Shown: piece by piece, positions 1 through 12,496 of the stretch
How positions within the stretch are numbered: the stretch's first letter is position 1
Layout: every line of letters starts with the position of its first letter
Assembly (NCBI RefSeq): GCF_000208865.1
Contig: NC_018393.1
Location: 1,116,001-1,180,000, forward strand
Length of the DNA stretch: 64,000 nucleotides
Direction of reading: 5' to 3'
Source of the DNA: Neospora caninum Liverpool
Lineage: Eukaryota; Apicomplexa; Conoidasida; Eucoccidiorida; Sarcocystidae
Translations under genes and position numbers: made by a program
Notes under the pieces: generated by a model
What the model saw: the letters and a program-made list of their open reading frames with translations, nothing else
What the model was told of the DNA's origin: nothing
Database searches by the model: none

Positions 1-3000
1 ACCTCGTGCTGCTGACGAATCCGGCGTATATTCGAAGATACGGGCGACGCATTGACGGAGCGCTGGACGGTCTCTTGTCGCAGGCAGGCGAGGGAGAGCG
101 CCGCGTTGAGGCAGGCTCGAAGGTTATCGCTGCGCCGAAAGACGCCCGACGGGCAGAGACTCCTGGTTGCCGTTTTTCGTCTCCCCAGGAGGGGGTGGCG
201 AGAGGAGCGTTCGACAAGGCGGCGGCAGAAGCCTCCGGCACGGCAGACTTCGAGTGTGAGGCAGAACCAGCAGACGAATCAGACGGGAGCTTTGCGGCAA
301 ACGGAGGCGAAGGAGTGGACCTTCTCTCGACCCTCTGCCGAGGACGTTCACAGCCGTCTCTGCCGCTCTCTCGCCCAGGAGGCTGTGCTCTGCCTTCTTC
401 TCTCGTTCTCTCCGTCCTTAACTTTGCACGCACCGCGCCGAGTCCTGCGCTCTCCCTTCCGCTCTGTTCGTCGTCGCCCCACTTGTCTTCGCCGACCTGC
501 GGCTTGTTCCCGACTCCCCCGCTGTTTGCCGCGTTGCTGGCTTCGACTGAGTTGCAGAAAGCGTCGCTGCACTCCCTGGTGACCGCACTGCCTGTCTACG
601 TCGGCAGCGCTCCGCAGCGCGGGGCGGAGCCGAGCGGTCACCGGGCGCCTGTCGTACAAGCCTCCGAGTCGTTTCGCGAAGCCTCCGTCCACGGCTATCC
701 CGCGTCGGGGGAGGACGTCTCCGGCTCCCCCACGTCTCCCTGGGCCGTGAGCGCGGTTTCGCGGAATCCGTTCCAGAGCGGCCAGCAGGAAGAGCAGGAA
801 GTTGGCCAGGCGGAAGGGGCGGAGCTCGGAGTCCCAGATGAAGAGGCGAAGAATCCGTTCTCGCCTTCAGTCAGCGACCGGCAAGCAGCTTCTTGGGCGC
901 GGCCGAGTGCAGAGCGCAGGGGAGACTCTCAGGGGCCGCCCTGCGGCGGTTCGACGGGACGGGGAGTCCCGAGACAGCCTGGGGACAGGCCTCGCGCCCC
1001 CGTTCACGCGTTGGAGTCTGCGACTGCCATTGGAGAGGAGACCAGCGCACAGGACGGCCTTCTGTTGCTGGACGGGGTTCGCGAGAGGCTCGCGCTGTCT
1101 CCCTTTCTCCCGCCTCTGCGCTCGTCTGTCGCCTTACTCGCTGCGTTGCTCCAGAGACGAAAGACCGGCGACGGCGAGCGAGAAGAGAGACAAAAGCAGG
1201 AAGACGCCGGAGAGGAGCCAGCGGGAAGGGACGCCGGGACGCGTCGGGAGAGGGGAGAAGAAGGCGAGGGCGCGCCCTCGGAAAGCGACTGCGACGCATG
1301 CGGTCGAGGTGGAGCAGCCGACACACCCAAAGAGGACGCGACCAGAGACCAGGAAGAAGTGAAGAGGCTCTTGGCGGAGACAGCGGACGTGAGACGGCAG
1401 CGCGCTCTCGAGGACGCGCTACAGCGTCTCCTGCGTCACCAGCCGATTGTCAGTGCCGTGCGCATCTCGACGGCGCAGGCACCTCTCCTGGAAGCCCTCA
1501 TGGATGTGTGCCCGAGTCCCGTCGACAATCCGGCGGCCTTCTCTCAGCTCTTTCCGCTCTTCCTCAGCGAGGTGAGAAACGCGCGAACTGGAACAGCGTC
1601 GCCTTTCTCGAAACAAGACCATCCCCCTGACGGAAGAGATCGCTTCTCGGTTTCCCCCCTCCTTTCTCGTGTTACTCGCTTCCACGGTGTCTCAGTCGTT
1701 TCTCGTTCTTCTTCCCTCCAAACCTCAGCAGGTTTCTCTCGAAATAGACAAACGCTCGCGCATTCACGGGTGCCTTGCCTCTCCGGATCCCTCTTCTTCT
1801 TTTTCCTTGTCCCCGCCTCTTCGTTTGAGGTCCTCCCCGTCCTTTTCCAGCTGGCGCGTGCCTCGTAGCCCCAGCCTCGACTGCTGTCGTCGTTTCCCCC
1901 CGTTGCATCGTGCTTACGATTTCTCTGCCTGTCAGCTGTGCACGTCGCTTGTCGTCTCTCTGTCTCGCTCTTTCCCGTCCCGTTGCCTTCCCGCCTCTCT
2001 CTCCAGACTCTTCAACAACTCTCGGCCTGTCGTGTCTTTGCAGCTCGGCGAGACGTTCCTCCGCCCACCCGCGCTCTTCCGGGATGCGGCGAGCCTGGCA
2101 GTGGGTTGTCGCGTGCTGCTGGAGCTTCAACTCTTCTTTCGCGCCTCCTTCGTCTCGCTCCTATGGCAGGATTTTGCGCGCATGCGGAAGTTCCTTTGCG
2201 CCTCTCTCGCGGCGCCTTCGCCCGCCGGCCGCTCCGGAGAAGGCCGGAACGGCGAGGCGGCAGGCCGGGAAGACGCCGGGCGAGAAGCACAGCTGGAGCC
2301 GGACGAGGCGTGGAAGGGTGCGGAGGCGAACGGAGCAACCCGGGAGACAGAGCACGTGGCGCAGGAAGGCAGGCGCGGTGGCGGAGGCGAGAAGGTCCGG
2401 CGAGAGCGCGAGAAGGCGCGGACGAAGCCGGAGCGACGGCTTTTCGCCCGGAGCGGAAGCATCTCGAGTCACCGGCCCCAGCAAGTCGCCGTCTTGTGTC
2501 AGTACGCGACCGCCACGGGCATTCAAATCGCCACGCCGCAGCCGACGCTGAAGTGTCTCCAGTCTGAGGCGCGAGGCGACTGCAGAAGGCGCAGTGAGGG
2601 AAGCTGGAGGGAAGGCGAAGGCCCGCAAGGCGACACCCGCCAGCAGGTCGGCCGCTCCCAAGAAGAGCAAAGTCCTCAGAGAGACGAAGGAAATGCCGCG
2701 GGAGGTGCGGAGGGAGAGGAGGACGAAAGCAAGGCCGAGAACGACAGTGGAAAGGAAGAGAAAGGAAGCGACAAGAGAGGTGAAAGTGACGGTAAAGACG
2801 CGCGTGTCGGACTTGCAGGGCGGAACACGGAGGAGACGCGCGCCCCCGTCTTGGCGTGTGCCTGCCGCTCTCGTCCGTGCCTCCAGTGCACGTGTGAGCA
2901 CAGTCCTACAGCTGTTCTTCTGCGCTCGCTTGCGCGGCTCCTCAACGCGCTGGTGTCCATAGCCTCCAGTCGCGCCTCGCCTGCCCTGGATCGTCTCCAG

Positions 3001-4308
3001 GTGTGGAAAGTGTCTCTGCAGACTGCATGCGTTCTCATCGAAGACGCCTCCTGTTTCCTGTCGCATCGCAGCTGGCTTTCGCCGAGTCCGGCCGCAGCTG
3101 CGTGCCCGCCGCACTGTCCAGCGTTCGAAAGCCATGGCGAAAACGCTTCTCGCGACGTCGGGAAAAGCTTCTGGACAGCCGCCACACACGCGCTGCGCCG
3201 CATGCTCCTCACGCTCTCCACGCCTCCGCCTCCTGCCTCTCCGTTCGCGCCTTCGGGTTCGCCGTTTTCGCCTTCTGCGCAGGCCAAAGGCGCCGAGGCG
3301 AGCAGTGAAGGCGGGCGACACCGGGGAGCGCGAACGCGCACGGACGGGGCGGAGACAGGTTCGGCTGCTGCCCTTCCTTCCGCCTTCTTCTTCGACCGAT
3401 GGATCCTCAGAATTGCTGCCGAAACGCTGGCAAGGCCCGCACCCAGACACGAACCCTCGGCGAGATTCTACCCCTTCTTTGTAAGTCCCACGCGAAGCGC
3501 ACGTCTCAGACACATAACGGAAGCCTCTGCTCGACGATTGAGATGCAGAGATGCATGCAGATATACATGCATGTATTTCTACACGTCTGTTGACACATGT
3601 ACGCATAGAAAAGTTGGAGCAGATTTGGATGTGCACGTGTCTGCACGCCTGCACGCGCGCCGTCCCCGCGCCCTCCTTCCACATATCTCTGGATAAATGT
3701 ACAGCCCCCCTTAACGCGTATGCATGTGTGCGTGTGTATGCCCGGAGAGGTTCGTTGATTCACATTCGACTGTGCGTGCCCGGGAAAGTGCTTGCGCGTC
3801 GCCTCCTGGGGTCCGAATCTAAAGTGGGTTTCCTAGCACCCCTTCTTCTTTGTTTCGGAATCAAATTTGATACAGCCTCGACTATTGACAATCTACACAT
3901 ACATAGTGAGGGCTCTGCCTTCGAAACGACGCGTTTTCTCCCCCGATTCGCTGTGTCGCTCCTCAAGTTTTGTCGGCGAAAATGGCGCGTGTGGTGTCGC
4001 TGGCTCTTAGGTCAGTGTCCTGGACCACTACTGCTCTGCAGGCAGTGAGAGACCTGCGGTCATCGCTCACGAAGCCTTCTGCACGTAAGGCAAAGTTTCT
4101 CTCCACAGTTGACATTAGGCGAATCCGCGGGATGCTCTTGCGGGCTCCGGTGACTCGTGAACAGAAAAAACATCCGGACATCTAAGTGCATGCATCTACG
4201 TCCAACACCTCTACGTCCAACCCCTCCACGCGCGCTTGTGCATGTCTGTATAGACACGCAAAGATGCACGTATATTCCAATGCGTACACACATATATCTG
4301 CATATATA

Positions 4309-4348
<40 letters not shown>

Positions 4349-6629
4349 TGCTGGGTGGGCGACGACGTGCGTAGATTCTCGTGATTTACAGAGGTACAGT
4401 GTACATCGACATGGACGTCGACAACTCTGTATGACTATCAGTTGTTTTCTGCCGGTGTTCTCAAAAAAGCAAAGAATGATATGTTCAGTGCGTGTATCTA
4501 GCTATGTTTTGATCGCCATAGGTCTATTTGAGCGTTGTTTGGGGAAGTGTGAAGTTCGCGGTGTCTGTTGTTCCTCTCGTTCCGCTGCATGCAGGCTCTT
4601 TGATCTCTCGGAGGATCGCTTTTCTCGCCTCGACGCGTCTCTGTCTCCTTGTCCGTCTCTGTCCGCGTCGGGCGACTGCGCCTCGACGCGCACGCGCATG
4701 CAGAGCGTCTTGCCGCTTGTGCTTCGACGTTGCCGCGCCATTCTCCAGCGCTTCGCAAATCCTGTCCCTGTGGGGGGCGAGGCGGGGAGAGCCAGCGACC
4801 GCCGCGGAGCCGGCGACCTCGCTCTTGGCCGCTCGAGTCCGGGCGCTTGGACCGTTCCTTCGGTGAGTCCCGGGACGAGTCGGGGGAGCGAGGAACGGTG
4901 GCGCAGCGTCAGGCGCTCCGGAGCTTTGGCGAGAAGGAGACGGAACGGAGGCCAGGTCCGAGCGGGCGGGACGGGAGACCACTCGACGGAAGCCGAAGCG
5001 GAGGTCAAAAACTGTGACGCTCTCCACACTGCCTGGCGATGCAGAGGGGAGTTAGACCAGCACGGAGAAACAGGCCTCGCGAGGAAGAAACGGATCCAGG
5101 ACAGAAACGCCGGGTGCAACGGCAGAGGGTTTGAGCTGAAGATCGGGGAGAAGGAAGCAGAGAAGGAAAGATGCCGAACGCTTGACGCGAAGACAGTTGA
5201 GACAGGAAAGCACGAAGGTTGTGTCGCTCTCGTTAAGCTCGGGATAATGGACACCACGCGGCTGTGTATGTCTGGGTAGTTTCTCTTTGTTTGCTCGTTC
5301 GCCCATTCGCTTGATTCGTGTGTGTTTTTGCGCCGCCGCGGAGAGTGTCTCTCCCCGTGACCTGGGCCGTTCTCGTGCGCGTGTCACTTTGCGGTGCGCG
5401 GCTCTCTGCCTTGGTGATGGACGCAAGAGAGCCTTCACGGGTCGACTGGAGCCGTGTCTTTTCGCTTGCACCAGGCCCTTTCACGCAACCCGCTTCAAGC
5501 CTGCGGGCGCTCGCAACTTTTGCTCTTCGTGCTCTCGCGTTTGCGGTCTCTGCGAACCTCGCCTCTCGCGTTCGAAGCCGGCGAAGACGAGAAGGCGGGC
5601 GAGGTGTCGGCGTCGGCTTTCGAGGAGAGTGGAAGCCGAGCGCGACTAGCAGGGGACCCCGAGGGCGACGACGCCGAGGCTGTCTCCCTGCGCGTTTCCA
5701 CTCCGCAGCGGCGCCTCACGATTCTGCGCGCGTCCGGTGAGGCACGGCGAGGGACTTAAAAGCAGAGAAAGGCCGGCAGCGCGAGAAAAAAGCACCTCGC
5801 CGATCGCTTGCGGCGGCTCGCTGGAAGGAGAGGGCCGGTGGATTCTTGGAGCGACGCGGGGTTGGGGGGGAAGGGAAGCGCGCCTCCTTCGAGCGACACG
5901 GTTCCTATTTCACACACACACGTAGGTCCTCAGAAAGGCGCCTTCCGGAAGAAGAGTCGGCAGCGGTCGGGAAAAGAAGAAGAAGCGGGGAAAGCGGGAC
6001 AAACGAAAAGGCTTCTTCCTCCACACAGGTGTCTTGTCTTCTTGTCTTTTTCTCGCGAGACCTCTCCTGCAGAGCTCTGCCCACTTTGTGTGTCCACCAA
6101 TTTGTTTCCCCGCGGAGTTGTCTCCTGTTTGCATCTCGGCTTTTCAGGCTCGAAGGCTCACCTCCTTCTTCTCCTTCCGCAGCTGATCGCCTGCATAGGG
6201 TGCGACGACAGGTGCGTTCAGTCTCCTGTCGGGTTGCTTCGCTTGATTCTTCTTCTCTTCTTCCTCGTCGCCTGTCTCTTTTTGGCTCTGTGGCTCTCCG
6301 GCGTCGCCTCTGTGTGTGCGTCCACTGTTTGCTCTCCCTCCCCTCCGGAGTCGAGCATCCTTTTGTCTCAAGTGAGAAGAGTACCTACCCGCCGTACGTG
6401 CGCTCCCGGGGGCCGCGTTACCAGAAAAGGGGAATGCAGGGGCGACAAAACCCGCTTTTGCCCTGCGTTGCCTTCTCTTCCCTCTCTCTGCAGATCTGTC
6501 CGGAGAGAGATCCAAGCTGCCCTCGGAAGCCTGTGCAGCGAACTGGGCATTGAAGAGGAAGCCTCCCTCGGGCGCCTCGCTGCATGCGCTGCTGGCGTCG
6601 CGGCGCCCGGGGCGAAGGCGGGACAGTAG
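1..6629 (+). CDS. Large unrecognised protein, 5' end outside window
   Basis: I do not recognise this gene. A frame is open from base 3 to 1571, where GTGAGA is a donor. It joins in phase to an exon at 2044-3480, which lies between a CTTTGCAG acceptor and a GTAAGT donor; together they give about 1000 residues. Ordered helical stretches (for example LLEALMDVCPS at the end of exon 1, and the stretch starting LGETFLRPPALF in exon 2) alternate with long Glu/Arg/Gly/Pro-rich insertions, which suggests a helical-repeat scaffold; that is inference. Further likely exons are 4595-4862, 5475-5736 and 6183-6211. The last exon is probably 6494-6629, entered from CTCTGCAG and ending GVAAPGAKAGQ-stop. The phases of these later exons do not all reconcile, so the 3' half is provisional. 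A 43-base exon at 4042-4084 with good splice signals is also possible. Confidence 0.5.
4308..4344. repeat. (TA)n microsatellite
   Basis: An uninterrupted run of TA dinucleotides follows a T-rich stretch, inside a probable intron of the first gene. Similar runs recur through the left half of the window. Confidence 0.95.
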
Positions 6630-9621
6630 AGAGCGGATCAGCGCGAGAGAAAAACAGAGGGCTGTGCACAGGTCGGCGAAGAGGATTTTGAGTGCAAGGA
6701 AGCCGCCTAGATGCGGCGCTCTGTGAGGCACTGCCGAGAGGAAAGAATAGCAACGGGAGGAGGAAACGGTGGGGCGTCGACGCGGGAGGCGAGGCCGGAG
6801 CGTATTCCGTCACACCGTGGTACAGAAGCAAAGAGATAAAGGGAACAGGCGCGACGAGATGCGGGCTAGAAGAGCCAGAAGGAAGAGATCGGAGCACGAT
6901 AGAACAGAGGCGATTGGCAGCAGGCATGAGGGGAAGTCGAACGGTTGCGTCGGGGAAGCAGTTAAATGGAACACAGAGCGCAGCCGAGAGTTAACGGAGA
7001 CGTAACATGTGATTCGCGCGGTCCGTGCCCATGTCGGATCGCTGGGTTTGCCAAAATGCACGCAGAAAACTCGAGAAAGTAGTTCCTCCAACGCAGAGAA
7101 GAAGCTGACAGGTGTGGTCAAATCGCTCGCTAACTGGGCAGCCTGTGCAGTGCGCGGGTTCCCGCGCTGGACTGCGTTGCTGGCTCGCTCACCCTCTACT
7201 TGCAGTGTTCGTCGAGAGGCAGACGGTATCGCATGAAATCCGGTTTGCGAAAATGAGTTGGTCTGCACGCGAACTATTTAGGTTGCCAGCCAGCGAGCGA
7301 GACTCTCTGCGGAAGATACCTGGAAGGATACCATACGCCAGCGATATTATGACGGGAATGTAGAGACAAGAAACACTGGAAGTTTTTTAGGCTTCGATCA
7401 TTTCATCAACCTGCGGCAACGGATGCCTAAGATTGGACGCAGCGCGCCAGAACGGCGTTTTGTGAGGCAAGCACTGGCTGTACCTCTGGTTCTCTGTAGA
7501 GTGATTGAACTCGGTTCTTGGTCCATAGCTACTTGTCTCAACGGATTCACGCCTGCCCAGAGAAATCCCGGGGGAAAACAGCCCCTTCCCAGACCAACCC
7601 CTCTCTGCGAATCTACCATTTCTGTTTTTGCGCGAATGTAGCAATATATATATATATATATATATGCATATATTCAGGCGCTTTCTCGCTCTCCTCTACT
7701 ACCCAAGAAGCGTGCGTTAGACAGCTCGAGTGGACGCTCTGTAGTTCTGAGAACTCTAGCTGTAGTTACATGATTTTTCTGCATGCTGCGAGTTTCAGTG
7801 CAACGGCTGCGGCGGGGGGGAGGGGGGGGGAGGCTTTTTTTCGTCACGCGGGTCCATGTGTGAAAGCTTTGAGTCTGTGGAGAACGGGGGCGCGGTGAAG
7901 TGAGCATCGGACCGAAACTCGTTTGTGGACATTTTCGTTTGGAACGAGTTCGTTCACGCCGGACAAAGTTGTATCGCAAAGGAGAGAAGCTCTACTAGGT
8001 GGAGGGAGGTGCCGAGCGCGCCAGGCTAAAGTGTCTTCGCTGGGTGTGTAACCGCCGAAAGGACCACCGAACGCGTGCCTCGGAAGGCGACCGAAACGCT
8101 GCAGACACTCACCTCTCCCGAGCACGGTTCCGCGAAGCATCTGCCGCATCTGTCGGCACGAAGCCACTGAAAGGCACAGGAAAGGTTCAGGAGACTGCAG
8201 GACAGCAAGATTCGCGGCACGCAAGAGAAGACGGGGCGAGGCTGCACGCCGCCGTGTGGGCGGTGAGTCGAATCGCTGGGTGATAGTGCTGACGCAAATG
8301 CTGCAGTGGTCAGTTGCATCTGCATCAGCCGCTCCCGTTTTGTTTCGCGTGCATCGCAAGGTCGGCAGCCCAAAAACCTCGAGTTCCACTGGGCACGTCT
8401 CCCATAAACCTGCTTTCTTTCTGTGCGCGTTGGAGGCTTTTTACTTTGCCTGTCTTTTTCACGAAACAGGGGGAAAAGGTGCTCGAGCGCCAGGAAGGTG
8501 GGCTGTGTACATACGGCGCGTTGTGGTCAGCGACACCAGACGATTCACGTGTTGGCTTTTTGGCAGGAAAGACTGGAGTTTTTTGTCCTGCACACTGCTT
8601 TAAGACACAGTCTTGACTCTCTCCCCGTTTTTCTCTTTCCTGTACTGGTCGAAGTGTACTCCCCTAACAGGCAGACTCTCTTTCTCCCGTCGAGCCCAGC
8701 CGCTTGTTTCTTGACCGCCCGCCCGCGCTCCTGTATATCCGGCACCACACTACAAAACACACCGCTACCCCATTGGACGCATTCATCGAATCGTTTTGTG
8801 TCTTGACGTTCCGAGATCGCAAAGGTCCATCTACGGTCAAAAGCTGCTGCTCTGGTGACTCTTCGTCTCTTCTGTTGCCATTCTCTGACACCATCCTTGT
8901 CCAGTCGGTCCTTGGTCGCCTAGCCCGTCGTGGCTCCTCTGCTGCGCCCGGTTGTCACCTTCGCGTTAAGAGTACTCTTCGTCGCATTGCTCCTTTGTTG
9001 TTGGGATTTTAACGCCCGTGAAAAATAAGCCAAAGTCGACAGTTCGGCTTTCTTGCTTCCCGACACTCCCAGCGCAGCACAGCGCTCTCTTTCTTGAGCC
9101 CATCTTTTCTACAGTGTTGGGCCGTCTGCCTGTGTCGTCAGTGTCAACTCCGAGTTTTTTTCGTGTGTCGCCTTTCGGCTGTTGCCAAATTTGCCGGCTT
9201 CGGACTCGCCACGCCAATTCTCTGCCTTCTCTGTCTTCACGGCTCTTCGTCGTCTTTGCCTTTCTCCCTCGTTCCCTTCTCTTTTCTCTCATCCGCTGCC
9301 GCGCGGCACTTGTGCTCGGCTCCCATCGGCTCGGCGCTCGTTTCCCGCAAACTCGTCACCGACGCGGATGTAACCGCGATCGCGCTGTCCATGTGCACGT
9401 GCATTTTGGGATCTGTGGATTTGCCGTTGTGCGTGTTCGCTTCCGCCGATCGCCGCCACCGGTCTCCAGAACTGCCCCGTGAGCACCTTCTTGCGGTGAG
9501 GAGCCCTCTGTGTACCCGCGACGTTTCCCCCCCCCCTTTTGGTTCCGGTGCCTGTTCCCGCCAGCTCTTCTACTTGAGACTACTCTTCGGCCGCACCCGA
9601 TCGCGCCTCACCGGGTCCGTT
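6630..9621. other. Intergenic spacer with two simple repeats
   Basis: This lies between the end of the first gene and the next ATG on the same strand. I see no convincing gene. It contains a (TA)n run at about 7644-7664 and a G-rich tract at about 7812-7832. It must hold the 3' end of the upstream transcript and the promoter and 5' leader of the VOC gene. The last 600 bases before 9622 are pyrimidine-rich, as expected for a 5' leader. No TATA box can be assigned. Confidence 0.6.
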
Positions 9622-12456
9622 ATGAACATTAATATCACGCCGGCTTTGAGGGATCCCATTTACCGCACTCTGGCGAAAGTCGGCGGCATTGATACAGAGG
9701 AAATCCGCTACCCCTTGCGCAGCTACAAATGCATTGGGCACCTCTTTGCGCGCACCCTCAAGGACAGAGAAAGAGAGATCGAGGACATCGGCACTCAGTC
9801 GCTCGTAAGTCTTCCAATAGCGCAGAAGGCACCAAAACGTTGTGTTTGAGTTGCTCCCTACGCCAGAGAGTGATAAAAGGCCGGGAGGGCTGGAGCACCG
9901 ATAAATGCGTTCCTGTGCCGATGCATGTGTGATTGCATGTTGCCCAATGTGTGCATANNNNNNNNNNNNNNNNNNNNNNNNNNNNNNNNNNNNNNNNNNN
10001 NNNNNNNNNNNNNNNNNNNNNNNNNNNNNNNNNNNNNNNNNNNNNNNNNNNNNNNNNGCCGCGTCTGTTCCATGCCGGTGCGTGTGAACTCACCGACGTG
10101 CCTTATAAACCACAAAGCTGTTCTTTCGTTTTCGCCCGTGCTCCTCTCGAGACCGCTGTCGAATCCCGATCTGAGAACTGCTTCAAATCCTTCGTGTTCC
10201 CCTCTCTGTGTGCCGACAACGGCTGCCTGCACGGGCGTCGTCGCCACCGCTCCCTTACTCAGCGTTTCAGCCACTGGCCGCGCGTTTGTGTGTGTGTGGC
10301 GACCCCACCCTCCCCTGCTCCTTGCGCTGCGTCTGTCTTTTTCCCCCCTCCAGGACGAAGCGGGAGTTCGACTCCGCAGACGGGGCGCTCGTCTCCGGTG
10401 CCGAAGAACGCGCAAGGATTGTCGCCGTACAGCTCCTCGAGTCACCTGCTCTTGCCGGAGACGTCGCCGATGACGGCCAGCTGGGCAGAGCGCACGCCGT
10501 GCCTGGTGCGCTTCGCCTCCGTGCGGCTCCGGGCGAAGAAGACGCCGCAACTCGCCGAGGACTTCTACGTGCGGCGCATGGGCATGTCGATCCTGCAGCC
10601 GGCAGTCCCGCAGAGCATCTGTGGCGCCGAAGGCGGTGCTCTGAACCGCTGCCGCTCCGGGTCTTTGCCGCGCAGCGCGGGGCTGAGTCGCAGCGGCTCC
10701 TCACTGGGCGGGAGTGTGTGCGCGCGGTCCAGAGACGCGGACGAGACAGGCCTAGAGACGGTCGAGCTCAAAATCCCCGAAGCGCCGAAGCGTGACGCGG
10801 GAGAGAAGCTGGAGCGCGCGTCCGCGTGCCTCGAAGAGGAAGGCCGAACCCCTCGGCTGTCTCCGCAGGAGAGCTTCCGCTGCGGCTCGTCGCTCAAGCA
10901 CGCCGGCAGCGGCAGAATCGGCGAGGAGGAGGAGCGTCAATGGCTCTTCAAGAAAAAGCGGTGTGCATGCACCGTCGGCTACAACTACGACCGAGACGTC
11001 CTGCTGGCTGGGCCCCCGCGCGAGGAAACCGGAGACAAGGAAGACGACAGTGAGTCGCGTTGAGGCGTCTGTGTCCGGGCGCAAACCGCAGCCCAAAAAA
11101 CGTCGCCGTCTTTTGTGGGCACCGCCACTCGCTGCCCGTGCGTTTTTTTTCTGGTGCGGAAGCAGGCCTCGCCGTGCTGCGGCGTGTCATCGGCGCCCAG
11201 GCCACACACGCAGCACGGTACACCTTTCCGACGGCGGCAACTCTTCGAGAAAAGGGGACTTGCATGTGAATCGGTCGCGGGCGTCGCAGGCACGAACCCT
11301 AGAGGAATAGACCGGGTGGTGTCAGCGCCTGTCGGAGACGGTGTATGTACACGTGAAGTTCCGGGTGTGCGGTGCGTCCAGTGGGACGCTTCACTGTTTT
11401 GACGTAGCCTCCGCCTGCGTGTGGTGAACTCCACGGCGCTGTCTTCCTTCCGGGTTCTCTTCCTCTCGTCGGCGGGTTCTTTTTCCTACATGCGCCGCTG
11501 CTCTGGGCTCGGTTCCGATGCTGGAGTCGGACGGACAGCCCGGCAGGGACACATTCGGCAGTGCCCGTGTTGCCGCTCTTTCGCGTTCGGTTCCGGCACC
11601 GCTTCTCGGCGCAGGCTTATGTGTGTCTCTTGTTCTGACATTCCTCGGTTTTCTTTCTGCGTGCGCAGGTCACCTCGCTTGCACATTCAAGAGTCTGCAT
11701 CACGAGTTCCTTCTCGAGATCACCTCGCCGGATGCGGCCATTCCCGACAACGAAATTGTTCCCTACGAACACAAACCCTCTCACACCTTCTCCCGGATCG
11801 CCTTCTCCGCCGCGGTGAGAGGAGACTTGTATATATATATATATATATTTATTTATTTATTTAAGGTGTAGAGTGTTTTGGGGGCATCGCCATAGCTAGG
11901 GGCGCCGATAGACCTGGATTTCCTGCCTTTTCTAGGTGCGCCTTCTGCGCGATTTCTCCGTGAGGATAAAAATAGGGATGTGCGTGTTGCGTGCGCGTTG
12001 GCGCTCAGGATGTGAACGCCGCGCAAGTCGCGCTTTCGTCGCAGATGATCCGCGTCGGGAACGCGGCGCAATTCACCGACGTGAATTTCGCAGTAACCTT
12101 TCTGGATCCAGAGAACTTCCGAGGCCGCATCATCCAGCACTTGTCTGAGTACACCTTTGCGCGCAAAGATGGACTGAGCCGATCCTTTCATCGTCGGACT
12201 CTCAGCAACCTCGGCCTGGAAGAAGTCCCACCTCTCGGGTCCCGGGGCATGCTCCACCACGTTGAGTTGCGCGTGCAGAACATCGAAGCCAGTCTCAAAT
12301 TCTATCAGCAGGTAACCTCCCCACAGCGAAGCAAGGAACGCGACGCCCCGGCAGGGAAGCGAACTTCTTTCGGCCTGCACACCGACTTTGTGCCGTTCCT
12401 GTACAGGCACATGCACTGTGCCAAAGATTCGCCTCATCAACGCAGATATTTATATG

Positions 12457-12496
<40 letters not shown>

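Noticed and set aside
2161..3684. 507-residue minus-strand open frame opposite the first gene
   Set aside because: It lies antisense to exon 2, which has proper splice ends and joins exon 1 in phase. The minus frame is Arg/Ser-rich without domains, as expected from high GC.
9622..9804. Naming the VOC protein a functional lactoylglutathione lyase
   Set aside because: Expected metal-binding residues are replaced in the C-terminal module, and the N-terminal exon does not join in phase.
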